Origin: an uncultured Roseateles sp.
GTDB lineage: Bacteria > Pseudomonadota > Gammaproteobacteria > Burkholderiales > Burkholderiaceae
Assembly: GCA_946886855.1 (NCBI GenBank)
Contig: CAMPJJ010000091.1
Location: 1-23,016 of the forward strand
Direction: 5' to 3'
Length of the DNA: 23,016 nucleotides
Numbering within the stretch: the stretch's first letter is position 1; each line of letters starts with the position of its first letter. Made by a program: the position numbers and the translations under genes. This document shows, in pieces, positions 9,744 to 18,102 of the stretch. A model generated the notes under the pieces. It did not search any database. It was not told the DNA's origin and worked only from the letters and a program-made list of their open reading frames with translations.

Positions 9744-12167
9744 TCAGCCTCGCAGGCGCGCGCCGAGACTCTCGCCCAGCTGCGCCACCACCTTCGCCAC
9801 CGCCTGCTCGATGCGTTCGTCGGTCAGCGTGTTCTCGTCATCGAGCAGCTCCAGGCGCACGGCCAGGCTGCGCTCGTTCGCCTTCAGCTCCGCCGTCGGC
9901 TGGGCCGGCTTGAAGACGTCGAACAGACGCGCAGAGCGTACCAGGGCTTCGCCGCTGGCTTCGATCGCCCGGATGAGGGAGGCATAGGTCACTTGCTCAT
10001 TGACGATCAGCGCCAGATCGCGTTGAACCGCCTGGAGGCGAGGCACGCCCTGACCCTGCGGCAGCGTGCGCGCCAGCACGGCATCCAGCGACAGCTCGAA
10101 CAGGACCGGCGCGCTCGGCAGTTCGTAGCCCTGGCGCCACTTCGGATGCAGTTCGCCGACCACGCCGATGGCCGCGCCGTCCAGCAGCACGCGGGCACTG
10201 CGGCCGGGATGCAGCGCCGGATGTTCGGCGGCTTCAAAGCTCAGCACGCGCGGCGCGAACAGCGCCTCGAGGTCGCCCTTCACGTCGAAGAAGTCGACCG
10301 CGCGGTCCTTCTGAGCCCATTGCTGCTGGTCGGCCGGACCCCAGGCGAGGCCCGACAGACGCATCGGCTGCGCGATACCGGCGATCGTGGTGTCGCTTTC
10401 CTGCACCGACGCGTCGCGCAGGAACACGCGACCGATCTCGAACACGCGCACGCGCGGCGACTTACGCGCCAGGTTGTTGCGCAGCACCTGGACCAGCGAG
10501 CCCATCAGCGAGCTGCGCATGACCGCCAGCGGCGCGGCGATCGGATTCAGCAGCTGGATGGGATTCGCGTTGCCGGCGAGCTCCTGCTCCCAGCGCGCTT
10601 CGACGAAGCTGAAGTTGATCGTCTCGAAGTAGCCCAGGCCGGCCATGGCGTGGCGCAGCGCGTGCGTCGCGCGGCGCGACTCCGAGCCCACCTTGCCGAC
10701 CACCGGCGCCAACGGCGGCGTCGACGGCAGCTTCGGATAACCCAGCACGCGGATGACTTCCTCGATCAGGTCTTCCTCGATCTGGATGTCGAAGCGGAAG
10801 GTGGGCGGCGTCACCGTGATCACGCCGGGCGCCGACGTGAATTCCAGGCCCAGCCGCTTGAACACGCCTTCGCAGTCCGCCTGCGTCACCGGCATGCCGA
10901 TCACCTTGGCGGCGCGCTCGACGCGCAGTGCGACCGGCTTGCGCTCGGGCAGTTGCGTGGTCTGGTCGTCCATCGGGCCGCACGCCGTGTCCGGGCCGCC
11001 GCAGATCGACAGGATCAACGCCGTGATGCGTTCGATGTGATCGACAGTCCCGGCGGGATCGACGCCGCGCTCGAAGCGGTGGCCCGCGTCGGTCGAGAAA
11101 TTGAAGCGGCGCGAGCGCCCCATCACCGCCTTCGGCCACCAGAACGCGGCTTCGACGTAGATGTTCTTCGTGTCGTCGGAGACGGCGGTGGCGTCGCCGC
11201 CCATGATGCCGGCCAGCGATTCGACCTGCTCGCGGTCGGCGATCACGCCGACGGTCGCGTCGACCTCGATCGTGTTGCCGTTCAACAGCTTGAGTTGCTC
11301 ACCCGGCTTGCCCCAGCGGACGACCAGTTCGCCGTGGATCTTGTCGAGGTCGAAGATGTGCGACGGACGACCCAGCTCGAACATCACGTAGTTCGAAATG
11401 TCCACCAGCGGCGACACCGAGCGCTGACCACAGCGGGCCAGACGGTCGACCATCCACTGCGGCGTCTTCGCGGTCGTGTCGACGTTGCGGATCACGCGGC
11501 CTGAGAAGCGGCCGCACAAGTCCGCCGCCTCGATGCGCACCGGGAGCTTCGCCTCGGTGGCGACGGCGGCGGGCCGGATCTCGGGCGCGAGCAGCGGCGC
11601 ACCGGTCAGCGCGAACACTTCACGCGCGACACCGTACACGCTCAGCGCATGCGCCAGGTTCGGCGTCAGCTTCAGCGTGAACAGCGTGTCGTCCAGGTTC
11701 AGGTGCTTGCGGATGTCTTCGCCGATGGGCGCGTCCGCGGCCAGTTCCAGCAGACCGCCATGGTCCTCCGCCAGCTTCAACTCGCGGGCCGAGCACAGCA
11801 TGCCGAAGCTCTCGACGCCGCGCAGCTTGCCCTTGCCGATCTTGAACGGCTTGCCGTCATCGCCCGGGGGCAGTTCGGCGCCGATGGTGGCCAGCGGCAC
11901 GCGGATGCCGACGCGTGCGTTCGGCGCGCCGCAGACGATCTGCAGCAGCTCCGGACCGCCGGCGTTGACCTTGCACACGCGCAGGCGGTCAGCGTCCGGA
12001 TGCTGCACAGCCTCGACGATCTCGGCCACGACGATGCCGTGGAACGGCGGCGCCACCGGGCGCAGCTCTTCCACTTCGAGGCCGGACATCGTCAGCAGTT
12101 CGGCCAGTTCTTGGGTGTTCAGCGCGGGGTTGCAGAAGGCCCGCAGCCAGGACTCAGGGAATTGCAT
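9744..12167 (-). CDS. pheT: Phenylalanine--tRNA ligase beta subunit
   Basis: An 807-residue beta subunit of the alpha2-beta2 enzyme that charges tRNA-Phe; beta carries editing and tRNA-binding modules. The N-terminus [33 protein letters not shown] is typical. It is followed by the EMAP-II-like tRNA-binding fold (about 39-150, [12 protein letters not shown]), the B3/4 editing domain (about 220-380), B5 (about 405-480), the catalytic-like core, and a C-terminal anticodon-binding (FDX-ACB) domain (about 715-807, SAPxxRDLALIV-type segment near VQRDLALIV). Length is normal (E. coli 795). It begins 39 nt after the pheS stop. Confidence 0.98.
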   Translation of the reverse strand: MQFPESWLRAFCNPALNTQELAELLTMSGLEVEELRPVAPPFHGIVVAEIVEAVQHPDADRLRVCKVNAGGPELLQIVCGAPNARVGIRVPLATIGAELPPGDDGKPFKIGKGKLRGVESFGMLCSARELKLAEDHGGLLELAADAPIGEDIRKHLNLDDTLFTLKLTPNLAHALSVYGVAREVFALTGAPLLAPEIRPAAVATEAKLPVRIEAADLCGRFSGRVIRNVDTTAKTPQWMVDRLARCGQRSVSPLVDISNYVMFELGRPSHIFDLDKIHGELVVRWGKPGEQLKLLNGNTIEVDATVGVIADREQVESLAGIMGGDATAVSDDTKNIYVEAAFWWPKAVMGRSRRFNFSTDAGHRFERGVDPAGTVDHIERITALILSICGGPDTACGPMDDQTTQLPERKPVALRVERAAKVIGMPVTQADCEGVFKRLGLEFTSAPGVITVTPPTFRFDIQIEEDLIEEVIRVLGYPKLPSTPPLAPVVGKVGSESRRATHALRHAMAGLGYFETINFSFVEARWEQELAGNANPIQLLNPIAAPLAVMRSSLMGSLVQVLRNNLARKSPRVRVFEIGRVFLRDASVQESDTTIAGIAQPMRLSGLAWGPADQQQWAQKDRAVDFFDVKGDLEALFAPRVLSFEAAEHPALHPGRSARVLLDGAAIGVVGELHPKWRQGYELPSAPVLFELSLDAVLARTLPQGQGVPRLQAVQRDLALIVNEQVTYASLIRAIEASGEALVRSARLFDVFKPAQPTAELKANERSLAVRLELLDDENTLTDERIEQAVAKVVAQLGESLGARLRG

Positions 12168-12206
12168 GGGGTTCTCTCTTGCTCTCTAGGCGACCGGGGG
12201 CTCGAA

Positions 12207-13244
12207 TTACTTGAACTGCGACAGGAAGCGCAGGTCGCCGTCGAAGAACAGCCGCAAGTCGCTGACGCCATAGCGCAGCATGGCCAGGCGGTCGATGCCC
12301 GAGCCGAAGGCGAAACCGATGTAGCGCTCGGGATCGAGGCCCATGTTGCGGATCACCTGTGGATGCACCTGACCGGAGCCGGAGACTTCGAGCCAGCGGC
12401 CCTTCAACGGACCGGAGCCGAACATCATGTCGATCTCGGCGCTGGGCTCGGTGAACGGGAAGTAGCTCGGACGGAAACGGATCTCCATGTCCGTCGTCTC
12501 GAAGAACTGCTGCATGAAGTTCACGTAGACGGACTTCAGGTCCTTGAAGCTGATGTTCTCGCCGACCCACAGGCCTTCGACCTGGTGGAACATCGGCGAA
12601 TGTGTCGCGTCGCTGTCCACGCGGTAGGTGCGGCCCGGCGCGATCACGCGGATCTCGGGCATCGGCTGACCGGCGTCGATCAACGCGCGATGCTTCTTGA
12701 CATGCTGGACCGCGTAGCGGATCTGCATCGGGCTGGTGTGGGTGCGCAAGACATGACCCCCTTCGATGTAGAAGGTGTCGTGCATCGAGCGCGCCGGATG
12801 GTCCTCCGGCGTGTTCAGCGCGGTGAAGTTGAACCAGTCGTTCTCGATCTCCGGGCCGTCGGCGACGTCGAAGCCCATCGAGCCGAAGATCGCCTCGATG
12901 CGTTCCATCGCCCGCGTGATCGGGTGCAGGCCGCCGGTGCCGCGCTGGCGGCCGGGCAGCGTGACGTCCAGCGCCTCGGCCTTGAGCTGCTTCTCGAGCT
13001 CCGCGTCCGCCAGCGCCTGGCGGCGCGCGGTCAGCGCCGCCTCGATGCCTTGCTTGAGCTGGTTGATCTGCGCGCCGCGGGTCTTCTTCTCCTCGACCGG
13101 CAGGCTGGCCATGCCCTTCATCAGCTCGGTGACCTGGCCGGTCTTGCCCAGGAAACGCGCCTTGGCGTTCTCCAGGTCGGCGGGAGTCGTGGCGGCGGCG
13201 AATTCGCCGGTCGCCTGGTGCAGCAATTGATCGAGGTCGTTCAT
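12207..13244 (-). CDS. pheS: Phenylalanine--tRNA ligase alpha subunit
   Basis: A 345-residue catalytic subunit. An N-terminal coiled coil binds tRNA (about 1-95: [21 protein letters not shown]). The class II core then includes [19 protein letters not shown], the [18 protein letters not shown] region, THTSPMQIR, motif 2 near [11 protein letters not shown], and motif 3 ([17 protein letters not shown]). Cognate Phe-binding residues sit around [12 protein letters not shown]. The start at 13244 ([11 protein letters not shown]) matches the family. The frame is open upstream, but that stretch covers the intergenic terminator and lacks domain similarity. No good Shine-Dalgarno is visible before this ATG, unlike rplT and rpmI. 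Confidence 0.97.
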   Translation of the reverse strand: MNDLDQLLHQATGEFAAATTPADLENAKARFLGKTGQVTELMKGMASLPVEEKKTRGAQINQLKQGIEAALTARRQALADAELEKQLKAEALDVTLPGRQRGTGGLHPITRAMERIEAIFGSMGFDVADGPEIENDWFNFTALNTPEDHPARSMHDTFYIEGGHVLRTHTSPMQIRYAVQHVKKHRALIDAGQPMPEIRVIAPGRTYRVDSDATHSPMFHQVEGLWVGENISFKDLKSVYVNFMQQFFETTDMEIRFRPSYFPFTEPSAEIDMMFGSGPLKGRWLEVSGSGQVHPQVIRNMGLDPERYIGFAFGSGIDRLAMLRYGVSDLRLFFDGDLRFLSQFK

Positions 13245-13344
13245 CGCGGGGCGTCGACGGGGCGTCGGCGTCGTTGGCGGAAGTCGGAAGGCACAGCGGT
13301 GGAATGGCGCACATCGCACCCTCACGCACCCTTGCGCCGGAATG

Positions 13345-13376
13345 AAAAAAGGCCGCACACCGGGGTGTCGGCCTTT
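13345..13376 (-). terminator. Rho-independent terminator/attenuator between rplT and pheS
   Basis: On the minus strand a G+C-rich stem (GGCCG/CGGCC at 13369-13373 and 13351-13355, plus four inner pairs and one bulge, A/T pairs outside) is followed by six T (13350-13345). It ends 100 nt before pheS. No start codon with a Shine-Dalgarno and no Phe-rich leader ORF precedes it, so ribosome-mediated attenuation as at E. coli pheM is not supported. Confidence 0.75.
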
Positions 13377-13414
13377 GAAAAAGGCAGCCCCGGCAGGGCC
13401 GGAGCGGCCAGTCC

Positions 13415-13438
13415 GCCCGCCGGCGAGCACCGGCGGGC
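13415..13438 (-). other. Stable hairpin just after rplT
   Basis: A perfect 9-bp G+C stem (13415-13423 with 13430-13438) with a 6-nt loop lies 12 nt beyond the rplT stop. It has no T-run. It may protect the 3' end of the ribosomal-protein mRNA or contribute to the following terminator/attenuator structure. Confidence 0.6.
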
Positions 13439-13450
13439 AGACCTTGGCTA

Positions 13451-13807
13451 TCAAGCCAGAGCGGCCTTCACCTTGGCGAAGATGCTGGCGAAACCAGCAG
13501 GGTCGTTGACGGCGAGGTCGGCCAGGACCTTGCGGTCGATGTCGATCTCGGCCTTCTTCAGACCGGCCACGAACTTGCTGTAGCTCAGACCCAGGCCACG
13601 GCTTGCCGCGTTGATACGGGCAATCCACAGCTGGCGGAACACGCGCTTCTTGGCACGGCGGTCACGGTAGGCGTACTGGCCCGCCTTCATCACCGCCTGC
13701 TTGGCGATGCGGAAGACGTTCTTGCGACGACCACGGAAGCCCTTGGCCAGAGCCAGGACCTTCTTGTGACGAGCACGTGCGGTTACACCACGTTTGACGC
13801 GAGGCAT
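13451..13807 (-). CDS. rplT: 50S ribosomal protein L20
   Basis: A 118-residue protein of standard length. The extended basic N-terminus ([39 protein letters not shown]) inserts into 23S rRNA and is needed for early 50S assembly. The globular C-terminal domain ([27 protein letters not shown]) in E. coli binds its own mRNA to repress rpmI-rplT. A strong Shine-Dalgarno (AAGGAG) precedes the ATG, and it starts 26 nt after rpmI. Confidence 0.99.
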   Translation of the reverse strand: MPRVKRGVTARARHKKVLALAKGFRGRRKNVFRIAKQAVMKAGQYAYRDRRAKKRVFRQLWIARINAASRGLGLSYSKFVAGLKKAEIDIDRKVLADLAVNDPAGFASIFAKVKAALA

Positions 13808-13833
13808 GTTGTATCTCCTTGTCTACTGCTGGA

Positions 13834-14037
13834 TTACAGACCAGCGAAGGGCAGCATCGAAGCGATGTGGCCCATGTTGGTCTCATGCACGGTCGTGGCG
13901 CCGCGAAGCTGGCGCTTGTTCTTCGTGGTCTTCTTGGTCAGGATGTGGCGCTTGAACGCCTGACCGCGCTTGACGGTGCCACCCGGACGAACGCGAAAAC
14001 GCTTTTTCGCGCTGCTCTTGGTCTTCATCTTGGGCAT
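13834..14037 (-). CDS. rpmI: 50S ribosomal protein L35
   Basis: A 67-residue protein of standard length: [36 protein letters not shown] and onward, very basic and unmistakable. The Shine-Dalgarno AAGGAG lies 5 nt before the ATG. It sits in the conserved infC-rpmI-rplT order but 168 nt after infC, and the gap is full of hairpins. Confidence 0.99.
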   Translation of the reverse strand: MPKMKTKSSAKKRFRVRPGGTVKRGQAFKRHILTKKTTKNKRQLRGATTVHETNMGHIASMLPFAGL

Positions 14038-14070
14038 GACTGCTCCTTCTATGTGCGTCCCTCCAGGCGA

Positions 14071-14201
14071 CCGCGGGTGACCGCGGTACTTGACCGGCCT
14101 GCAGGAGACTAATGAGCCCGCCGACGACCAGATCGGCGGGCTGAAAGTGTGGCGGGGCCTTCCGGTCCCGCCGAGGCGAGGATTCAGAGGCTCAAGGCCT
14201 C
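14071..14201 (-). promoter_or_regulatory. Hairpin-rich infC-rpmI spacer, possible L20 translational control region
   Basis: Four inverted repeats lie in 168 nt: 14071-14076/14081-14086 (CCGCGG with CCGCGG), 14115-14124/14133-14142 (10-bp perfect stem), 14151-14159/14164-14172 (9 bp with one mismatch on the minus strand and a GGAA loop), and 14187-14191/14197-14201. None has a T-run, so they are not simple terminators. In E. coli, L20 represses rpmI-rplT through structures around the infC-rpmI junction; a similar role here is inferred from position only. Confidence 0.4.
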
Positions 14202-14205
14202 GGAA

Positions 14206-14751
14206 TCAACGCTTCTTCGGTGCAAGCACCATGATCATCTGACGGCCCTCGAGCTTGGGCATGTGCTCGACCACCGCCACGTCCGCCAGTTCGTCGCGGA
14301 TGCGCTCCAGCATGCGCATGCCGATGTCCTGGTGGGTGATCTCGCGGCCGCGGTAGCGCAGCGTGACCTTGCCCTTGTCGCCGTCCTCCGCGATGAAGCG
14401 GCGCAGGTTGCGCATCTTGATCTGGTAGTCGCCCTCGTCCGTGCCCGGACGGAACTTGACTTCCTTGACCTCGATGACCTTCTGCTTGGACTTGGCTTCC
14501 GCGGCGCGCTTCTGCTCCTGGTACTTGAACCTGCCGTAGTCCATCAGCCGGCACACCGGCGGAACGGCCGTGGCGGCGATTTCGACCAGATCGACGTCCA
14601 GCTCACCGGCCATCCGGAGCGCTTCCTGGATCGAGACGATGCCGATCGGCTCGTTCTCCGGGCCATTGAGACGGACTTCAGAAGCGATGATTTCGCGATT
14701 CAGGCGGTGCTTGCGCTCGGGAATCGCACGACGGTCAGCAAAAGTAGCGAT
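14206..14751 (-). CDS. infC: Translation initiation factor IF-3, AUC start codon
   Basis: A 181-residue IF-3 (E. coli 180). It prevents premature 50S joining and checks the start codon and initiator tRNA. The N-domain RLNREI...[23 protein letters not shown], the linker [15 protein letters not shown] and the C-domain [25 protein letters not shown] are all present. The first ATG (14613) would remove the first 46 residues, including most of the N-domain. Reading upstream, the protein continues in frame to ATC at 14749-14751 (then [20 protein letters not shown]), preceded by AAAGG 8 nt away; no ATG, GTG or TTG occurs before it. A non-AUG start permits IF-3 autoregulation, as with AUU in E. coli. 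Confidence 0.95.
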   Translation of the reverse strand: MATFADRRAIPERKHRLNREIIASEVRLNGPENEPIGIVSIQEALRMAGELDVDLVEIAATAVPPVCRLMDYGRFKYQEQKRAAEAKSKQKVIEVKEVKFRPGTDEGDYQIKMRNLRRFIAEDGDKGKVTLRYRGREITHQDIGMRMLERIRDELADVAVVEHMPKLEGRQMIMVLAPKKR

Positions 14752-14819
14752 GGTGGTTACCTTTAGGCGGGCCTTGGCAAGGGTCCGTGTTGATCAGTAC
14801 AACGCAAAAAGCGCCCGAC

Positions 14820-16745
14820 TCAAGCCTTGTCCGCGATGGCGGTCGAGAGCTTCGCAACGAAGTCCTCCACCGACATCACGCCCAGATCCTGGTTGCCTCG
14901 GGCGCGCACTGCGACTGCGCCGTTCGCCTTTTCCTTGTCGCCGACGACAAGGATGAACGGCACCTTTTGCAGTGAATGCTCGCGGATTTTATACGTGATT
15001 TTCTCGTTCCGCAAATCTGCGTGGACCCTAACCCCTTGTTTTTGCAGCGTTTTCACAATGCTGGAAACGTAGTCCGATTGGGCGTCGGTGATATTGGCGA
15101 CAACGACCTGCGTCGGAGCGAGCCAAACCGGCAGCGCGCCGGCATGTTGCTCGATCAGGATCCCGATGAAACGCTCCAGGCTGCCGACGATCGCGCGGTG
15201 CAGCATGACGGGGGTGTGGCGCTCGCCGTCCTCGGCCACGTACTCGGCGCCCAGGCGCGCAGGCATCGAGAAATCGACCTGCATCGTGCCGCACTGCCAC
15301 TGGCGGCCGATCGCGTCCTTGAGCGTGTATTCGATCTTCGGACCGTAGAAGGCGCCGTCGCCCGGGGCGATGATGAACTCCACGCCCGAGGCGCGCAGCG
15401 ACTCCATCAGCGCGAACTCGGCCTTGTCCCAGACCTCGTCCGAACCGATCCGCGCGTCGGGGCGCGTGGCGACCTTGTAGATGATGTTGTCGAAGCCGAA
15501 GTCCTTGTAGACCTTCTGCAACAGCGCGGTGTACGCCACGCACTCGGCCAGGATCTGGTCTTCCGTGCAGAAGATGTGGCCGTCGTCCTGCGTGAAGCCG
15601 CGCACGCGCATGATGCCGTGCAGCCCGCCCGTGGGCTCGTTGCGGTGGCACTGGCCGAACTCGCCGAAGCGCAGCGGCAGGTCCCGGTAGCTCTTGATGC
15701 CGTGCTTGAAGATCAGGATGTGCCCGGGACAGTTCATCGGCTTGAGCGCGTAGTCGCGCTTTTCCGATTCCGTCGTGAACATGTTGTCGCGGTACTTGTC
15801 CCAGTGGCCGGTGGCCTCCCACAGCGTCTTGTCCAGCAGCTGCGGGCCCTTGACCTCCTGGTAGCCGTTGTCGCGGTACACGCGGCGCATGTACTGCTCG
15901 ACCTCCTGCCAGATCGTCCAGCCCTTGGGATGCCAGAACACCACGCCCGGCGCGTGTTCGTCGATGTGGAACAGCTCCAGGTCCTTGCCGAGCTTGCGGT
16001 GGTCGCGCTTCTCCGCCTCCTCCAGCATGCGCAGGTAGTTCGCCAGGTCGTCCTTGGTCGCCCAGGCCGTGCCGTAGATGCGCTGCAGCTGCTCGTTGCG
16101 GTGGTCGCCGCGCCAGTAGGCGCCGGCCACCTTCATCAGCTTGAAGAACTTCAGCTTGCCCGTGGACGGCACGTGCGGGCCGCGGCACAGGTCGGTGAAA
16201 CCGCCCTCGGCATACAGCGAGACCTCCTGGTCCGCCGGGATGCTGGCGATGATCTCGGCCTTGTAGGCCTCGCCGATGCCCTTGAAGTACGCGACGGCCT
16301 CATCGCGCGGCAGCACCGAGCGCGTGACCTTCTCGTCCTTCTTCGCGAGTTCGCCCATCTTGGCCTCGATCGCCGCCAGATCCTCGGGCGTGAACGGGCG
16401 CTTGTAGGAGAAGTCGTAGTAGAAGCCGTGCTCGATGACCGGGCCGATCGTGACCTGCGCGTCCGGGAACAGCTCCTTGACGGCATAGGCCAGCAAGTGG
16501 GCCGTCGAATGGCGGATGACGTCCAGCCCGTCCGGATCCTTGTCCGTGACGATGGCCAGCTGCGTGTCCTTGTCGATGAGGAAGCTGGTGTCGACGACCT
16601 TGGCGGCGTCGCCCGAGCCGACGCGGCCGGCGAGCGCCGCCTTCGCCAGGCCCGTGCCGATGGACGCCGCGACGTCGGCGACGGTCACCGGGTGCGGGAA
16701 CTCGCGCTTGGAGCCGTCGGGCAGTTGGATGGAGATGTGGGACAT
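14820..16745 (-). CDS. thrS: Threonine--tRNA ligase
   Basis: A 641-residue class II synthetase (E. coli 642). It has a TGS domain (about 1-64), the editing domain (HSTAH at 79-83, CRGPH near 187-191), the catalytic core with zinc ligands Cys339 (MNCPGH), His390 (DDGHIF) and His516 (MLHRAIVGS), each offset by five from E. coli Cys334/His385/His511, and a C-terminal anticodon-binding domain (about 535-641). The start is [11 protein letters not shown] with GGAG 9 nt upstream; an upstream ATG at 16781 lies inside the leader terminator and is rejected. It is first gene of the thrS-infC-rpmI-rplT-pheST-ihfA-merR cluster. A Thr-rich leader peptide and terminator precede it, indicating attenuation. 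Confidence 0.98.
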   Translation of the reverse strand: MSHISIQLPDGSKREFPHPVTVADVAASIGTGLAKAALAGRVGSGDAAKVVDTSFLIDKDTQLAIVTDKDPDGLDVIRHSTAHLLAYAVKELFPDAQVTIGPVIEHGFYYDFSYKRPFTPEDLAAIEAKMGELAKKDEKVTRSVLPRDEAVAYFKGIGEAYKAEIIASIPADQEVSLYAEGGFTDLCRGPHVPSTGKLKFFKLMKVAGAYWRGDHRNEQLQRIYGTAWATKDDLANYLRMLEEAEKRDHRKLGKDLELFHIDEHAPGVVFWHPKGWTIWQEVEQYMRRVYRDNGYQEVKGPQLLDKTLWEATGHWDKYRDNMFTTESEKRDYALKPMNCPGHILIFKHGIKSYRDLPLRFGEFGQCHRNEPTGGLHGIMRVRGFTQDDGHIFCTEDQILAECVAYTALLQKVYKDFGFDNIIYKVATRPDARIGSDEVWDKAEFALMESLRASGVEFIIAPGDGAFYGPKIEYTLKDAIGRQWQCGTMQVDFSMPARLGAEYVAEDGERHTPVMLHRAIVGSLERFIGILIEQHAGALPVWLAPTQVVVANITDAQSDYVSSIVKTLQKQGVRVHADLRNEKITYKIREHSLQKVPFILVVGDKEKANGAVAVRARGNQDLGVMSVEDFVAKLSTAIADKA

Positions 16746-16766
16746 GAGGGGGAACTCCAGAAAACA

Positions 16767-16795
16767 AAAAAGCGCGACCACGTGCCGCGCTTTTT
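16767..16795 (-). terminator. Attenuator terminator in the thrS leader
   Basis: A 10-bp stem (16767-16776 with 16786-16795) has a 9-nt loop and, on the minus strand, a run of six T plus four more after one G. It ends only 21 nt before the thrS ATG, too close for a separate promoter in between. It therefore belongs to the thrS leader and must be passed for expression. Because both arms end in A/T runs it may also stop plus-strand transcripts. Confidence 0.8.
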
Positions 16796-16884
16796 CTGGG
16801 GTGCTGACTTTTTCCGGACAGCTGATGAAAGACGTGACGAGCCGCGGTCGCTCAAACCTTCGCAGTGGAGGGGGTAGTCCGCGG
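16774..16884 (-). promoter_or_regulatory. Alternative pairing segments of the thrS attenuator
   Basis: Segment 1 is CCGCGG in leader codons 5-6 (16884-16879). Segment 2, directly after the leader stop, is GCGACCGCGG (16851-16842). Segment 3 is the terminator loop and right arm CGTGGTCGC (16782-16774). Segment 1 pairs with CCGCGG of segment 2 (6 bp). Alternatively GCGACCGCG of segment 2 pairs with segment 3 (nine contiguous pairs, one G-U), which destroys the terminator. The two pairings share bases and exclude each other. A ribosome stalled on the Thr codons covers segment 1 and frees segment 2 for antitermination. Pairings are seen; mechanism is inferred. Confidence 0.6.
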
Positions 16885-16896
16885 TGTCATAACCAT
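16852..16896 (-). CDS. Threonine-rich leader peptide of thrS (14 residues)
   Basis: The peptide reads [14 protein letters not shown], with Thr at 4, 7, 8 and 11. The Thr codons are ACA, ACT, ACC and ACT; three of the four end in A or T, whereas the flanking G+C-rich genes mostly use ACC and ACG. AAAGG lies 4 nt before the first ATG and 10 nt before the second ATG (codon 3), so either could start. It lies 54 nt after the phospholipase stop and 107 nt before thrS, followed by the alternative pairing segments and terminator. A peptide rich in the amino acid whose synthetase lies downstream is the hallmark of ribosome-mediated attenuation. No clear promoter was found; CATATT (16933-16928) is a weak -10 candidate. 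Confidence 0.6.
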   Translation of the reverse strand: MVMTPRTTPSTAKV

Positions 16897-16949
16897 GTCG
16901 CCTTTCCCGGTCCTTGTTGGAAAAAGAAATATGAGGTCGCCAGTGTAGC

Positions 16950-18032
16950 TCAGAGCGCCTGGATGTCGAGGGACGGCCGGGCGCAGGCCTCGCGGAACTC
17001 GTCCCTCAGCCGCTCGCCTTCGCGGACGGCCTTGAGCCAGTCGCGGGCGCGGCCGGGGACGTCGTTGAGGTAGCGCTGGAAGTCGTTGCGATCGGGCAGC
17101 TTGCCGTTGGGCAGCGTCTTCACCCACTCGGGGTTGGGCGTCAGCAGCACGACGTTGTCGAGGAAGGCGCTGGTCCGATGCCGGTGCTTGAGCGCCTTGT
17201 CGAGCCAGCCCGGCACGACGCTGGCCTGGAAGTGCGGGTACAGCGCGATGCCGTCGCCGACCATCGCCGCGTAGTTCAGGTGCAGGTGATAGTCGGTGAT
17301 GCCGCCGTCCCAGTAGGCGCCGGCCGGGGCGCCTGCGATGTCGTGCACGGCCTGCAGCCAGAACGGGATCGAGCAGCTCGCCAGGATGCTCGGCTTGAGG
17401 TTGGTCGCGTCCAGCGCCACCTGCCGGCTTCGGTAATCGGCCAGCGGCATCGGCAACGGGGACCGCTTGTCGGAGAACACCACCCGTTCCAGCCACGCAC
17501 CCATCGCGCGGCGCGACATCGCATTGGCGGCGAACGCGCCCAGATAGCCGAGCGGCGTGCGCAAGCGCCCTTCCCGCCCGAGCACGTGCTTGCCGCGCGA
17601 GGTGAACACATGCAGGCGGAACTGCGGATGCGACAGCACCTCGGCCTCGCGGCCGCCAAAGATCTCACCGAGCTTGCCGGCGAATGCGCGCGAGACCGTC
17701 GCCGCGGTCGGCCGCTTGCCGGGCGCCGACTCGTAATCCTGATGGGCGTAATCGTGGGCGAGGCGCTCGAACTCCACCTTCGCCTGCGCGGCGTCGCGGG
17801 TCAGGCAGGCGGTGGCCATGCGCCAGGCGCCGATGGAGGCGCCCAGCAGATGGACCTCCTGACCGCCCGACGGCAGGAACTCGCCGAAGAGATGCGCGTC
17901 GAGCGCGCTGAGCACCAGCCCCTTCGGACCGCCGGCGGCGCCGGGCACGACGCGCACGTCGGCGGCACGCAGGCCATGGTCGCGCAGCCGTTGGCGCGCA
18001 CGGGGTCCGGCGAGGATCTGCAAGGCCTGCAT
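16950..18032 (-). CDS. Patatin-like phospholipase family protein
   Basis: A 360-residue probable lipid acyl hydrolase. It has the oxyanion-hole glycine loop AAGGPKG (32-38), the nucleophile elbow GASIG (64-68, Ser66) and the DGG motif at 242-244 (Asp242) completing the Ser-Asp dyad. No signal peptide or membrane segment is evident, so it is probably cytosolic or delivered by another route. The spacing and the GGPKGLVLSALD opening match a bacterial subgroup of unknown substrate. It follows the TonB-dependent receptor by 70 nt on the same strand and could be cotranscribed. A possible Shine-Dalgarno AAAGGA lies 12 nt before the ATG, rather far. Confidence 0.88.
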   Translation of the reverse strand: MQALQILAGPRARQRLRDHGLRAADVRVVPGAAGGPKGLVLSALDAHLFGEFLPSGGQEVHLLGASIGAWRMATACLTRDAAQAKVEFERLAHDYAHQDYESAPGKRPTAATVSRAFAGKLGEIFGGREAEVLSHPQFRLHVFTSRGKHVLGREGRLRTPLGYLGAFAANAMSRRAMGAWLERVVFSDKRSPLPMPLADYRSRQVALDATNLKPSILASCSIPFWLQAVHDIAGAPAGAYWDGGITDYHLHLNYAAMVGDGIALYPHFQASVVPGWLDKALKHRHRTSAFLDNVVLLTPNPEWVKTLPNGKLPDRNDFQRYLNDVPGRARDWLKAVREGERLRDEFREACARPSLDIQAL

Positions 18033-18102
18033 CGGGCGGGTCGTCCTTTCAAGAATCGGAAACGCCCGACTCGGAGCTGAAGGCCCTCGCTCCGGAGAAG
18101 GC

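Noticed and set aside
13245..13450. A Phe-rich leader peptide for pheST
   Set aside because: The only Phe pairs come from terminator T-runs read in the open pheS frame, with no Shine-Dalgarno or stop codon.
12207..13628. PheS extended to 473 residues
   Set aside because: The extension crosses the intergenic terminator and antisense-type rplT sequence; PheS homologues start at MNDLDQ-like sequence.
14976..16877. A 633-residue plus-strand ORF opposite thrS
   Set aside because: Biased G+C-rich shadow with no recognisable domain; thrS on the minus strand is unmistakable.
18060..18102. Terminator between the receptor and the phospholipase
   Set aside because: An imperfect hairpin with a bulge is present but no T-run follows on the minus strand.
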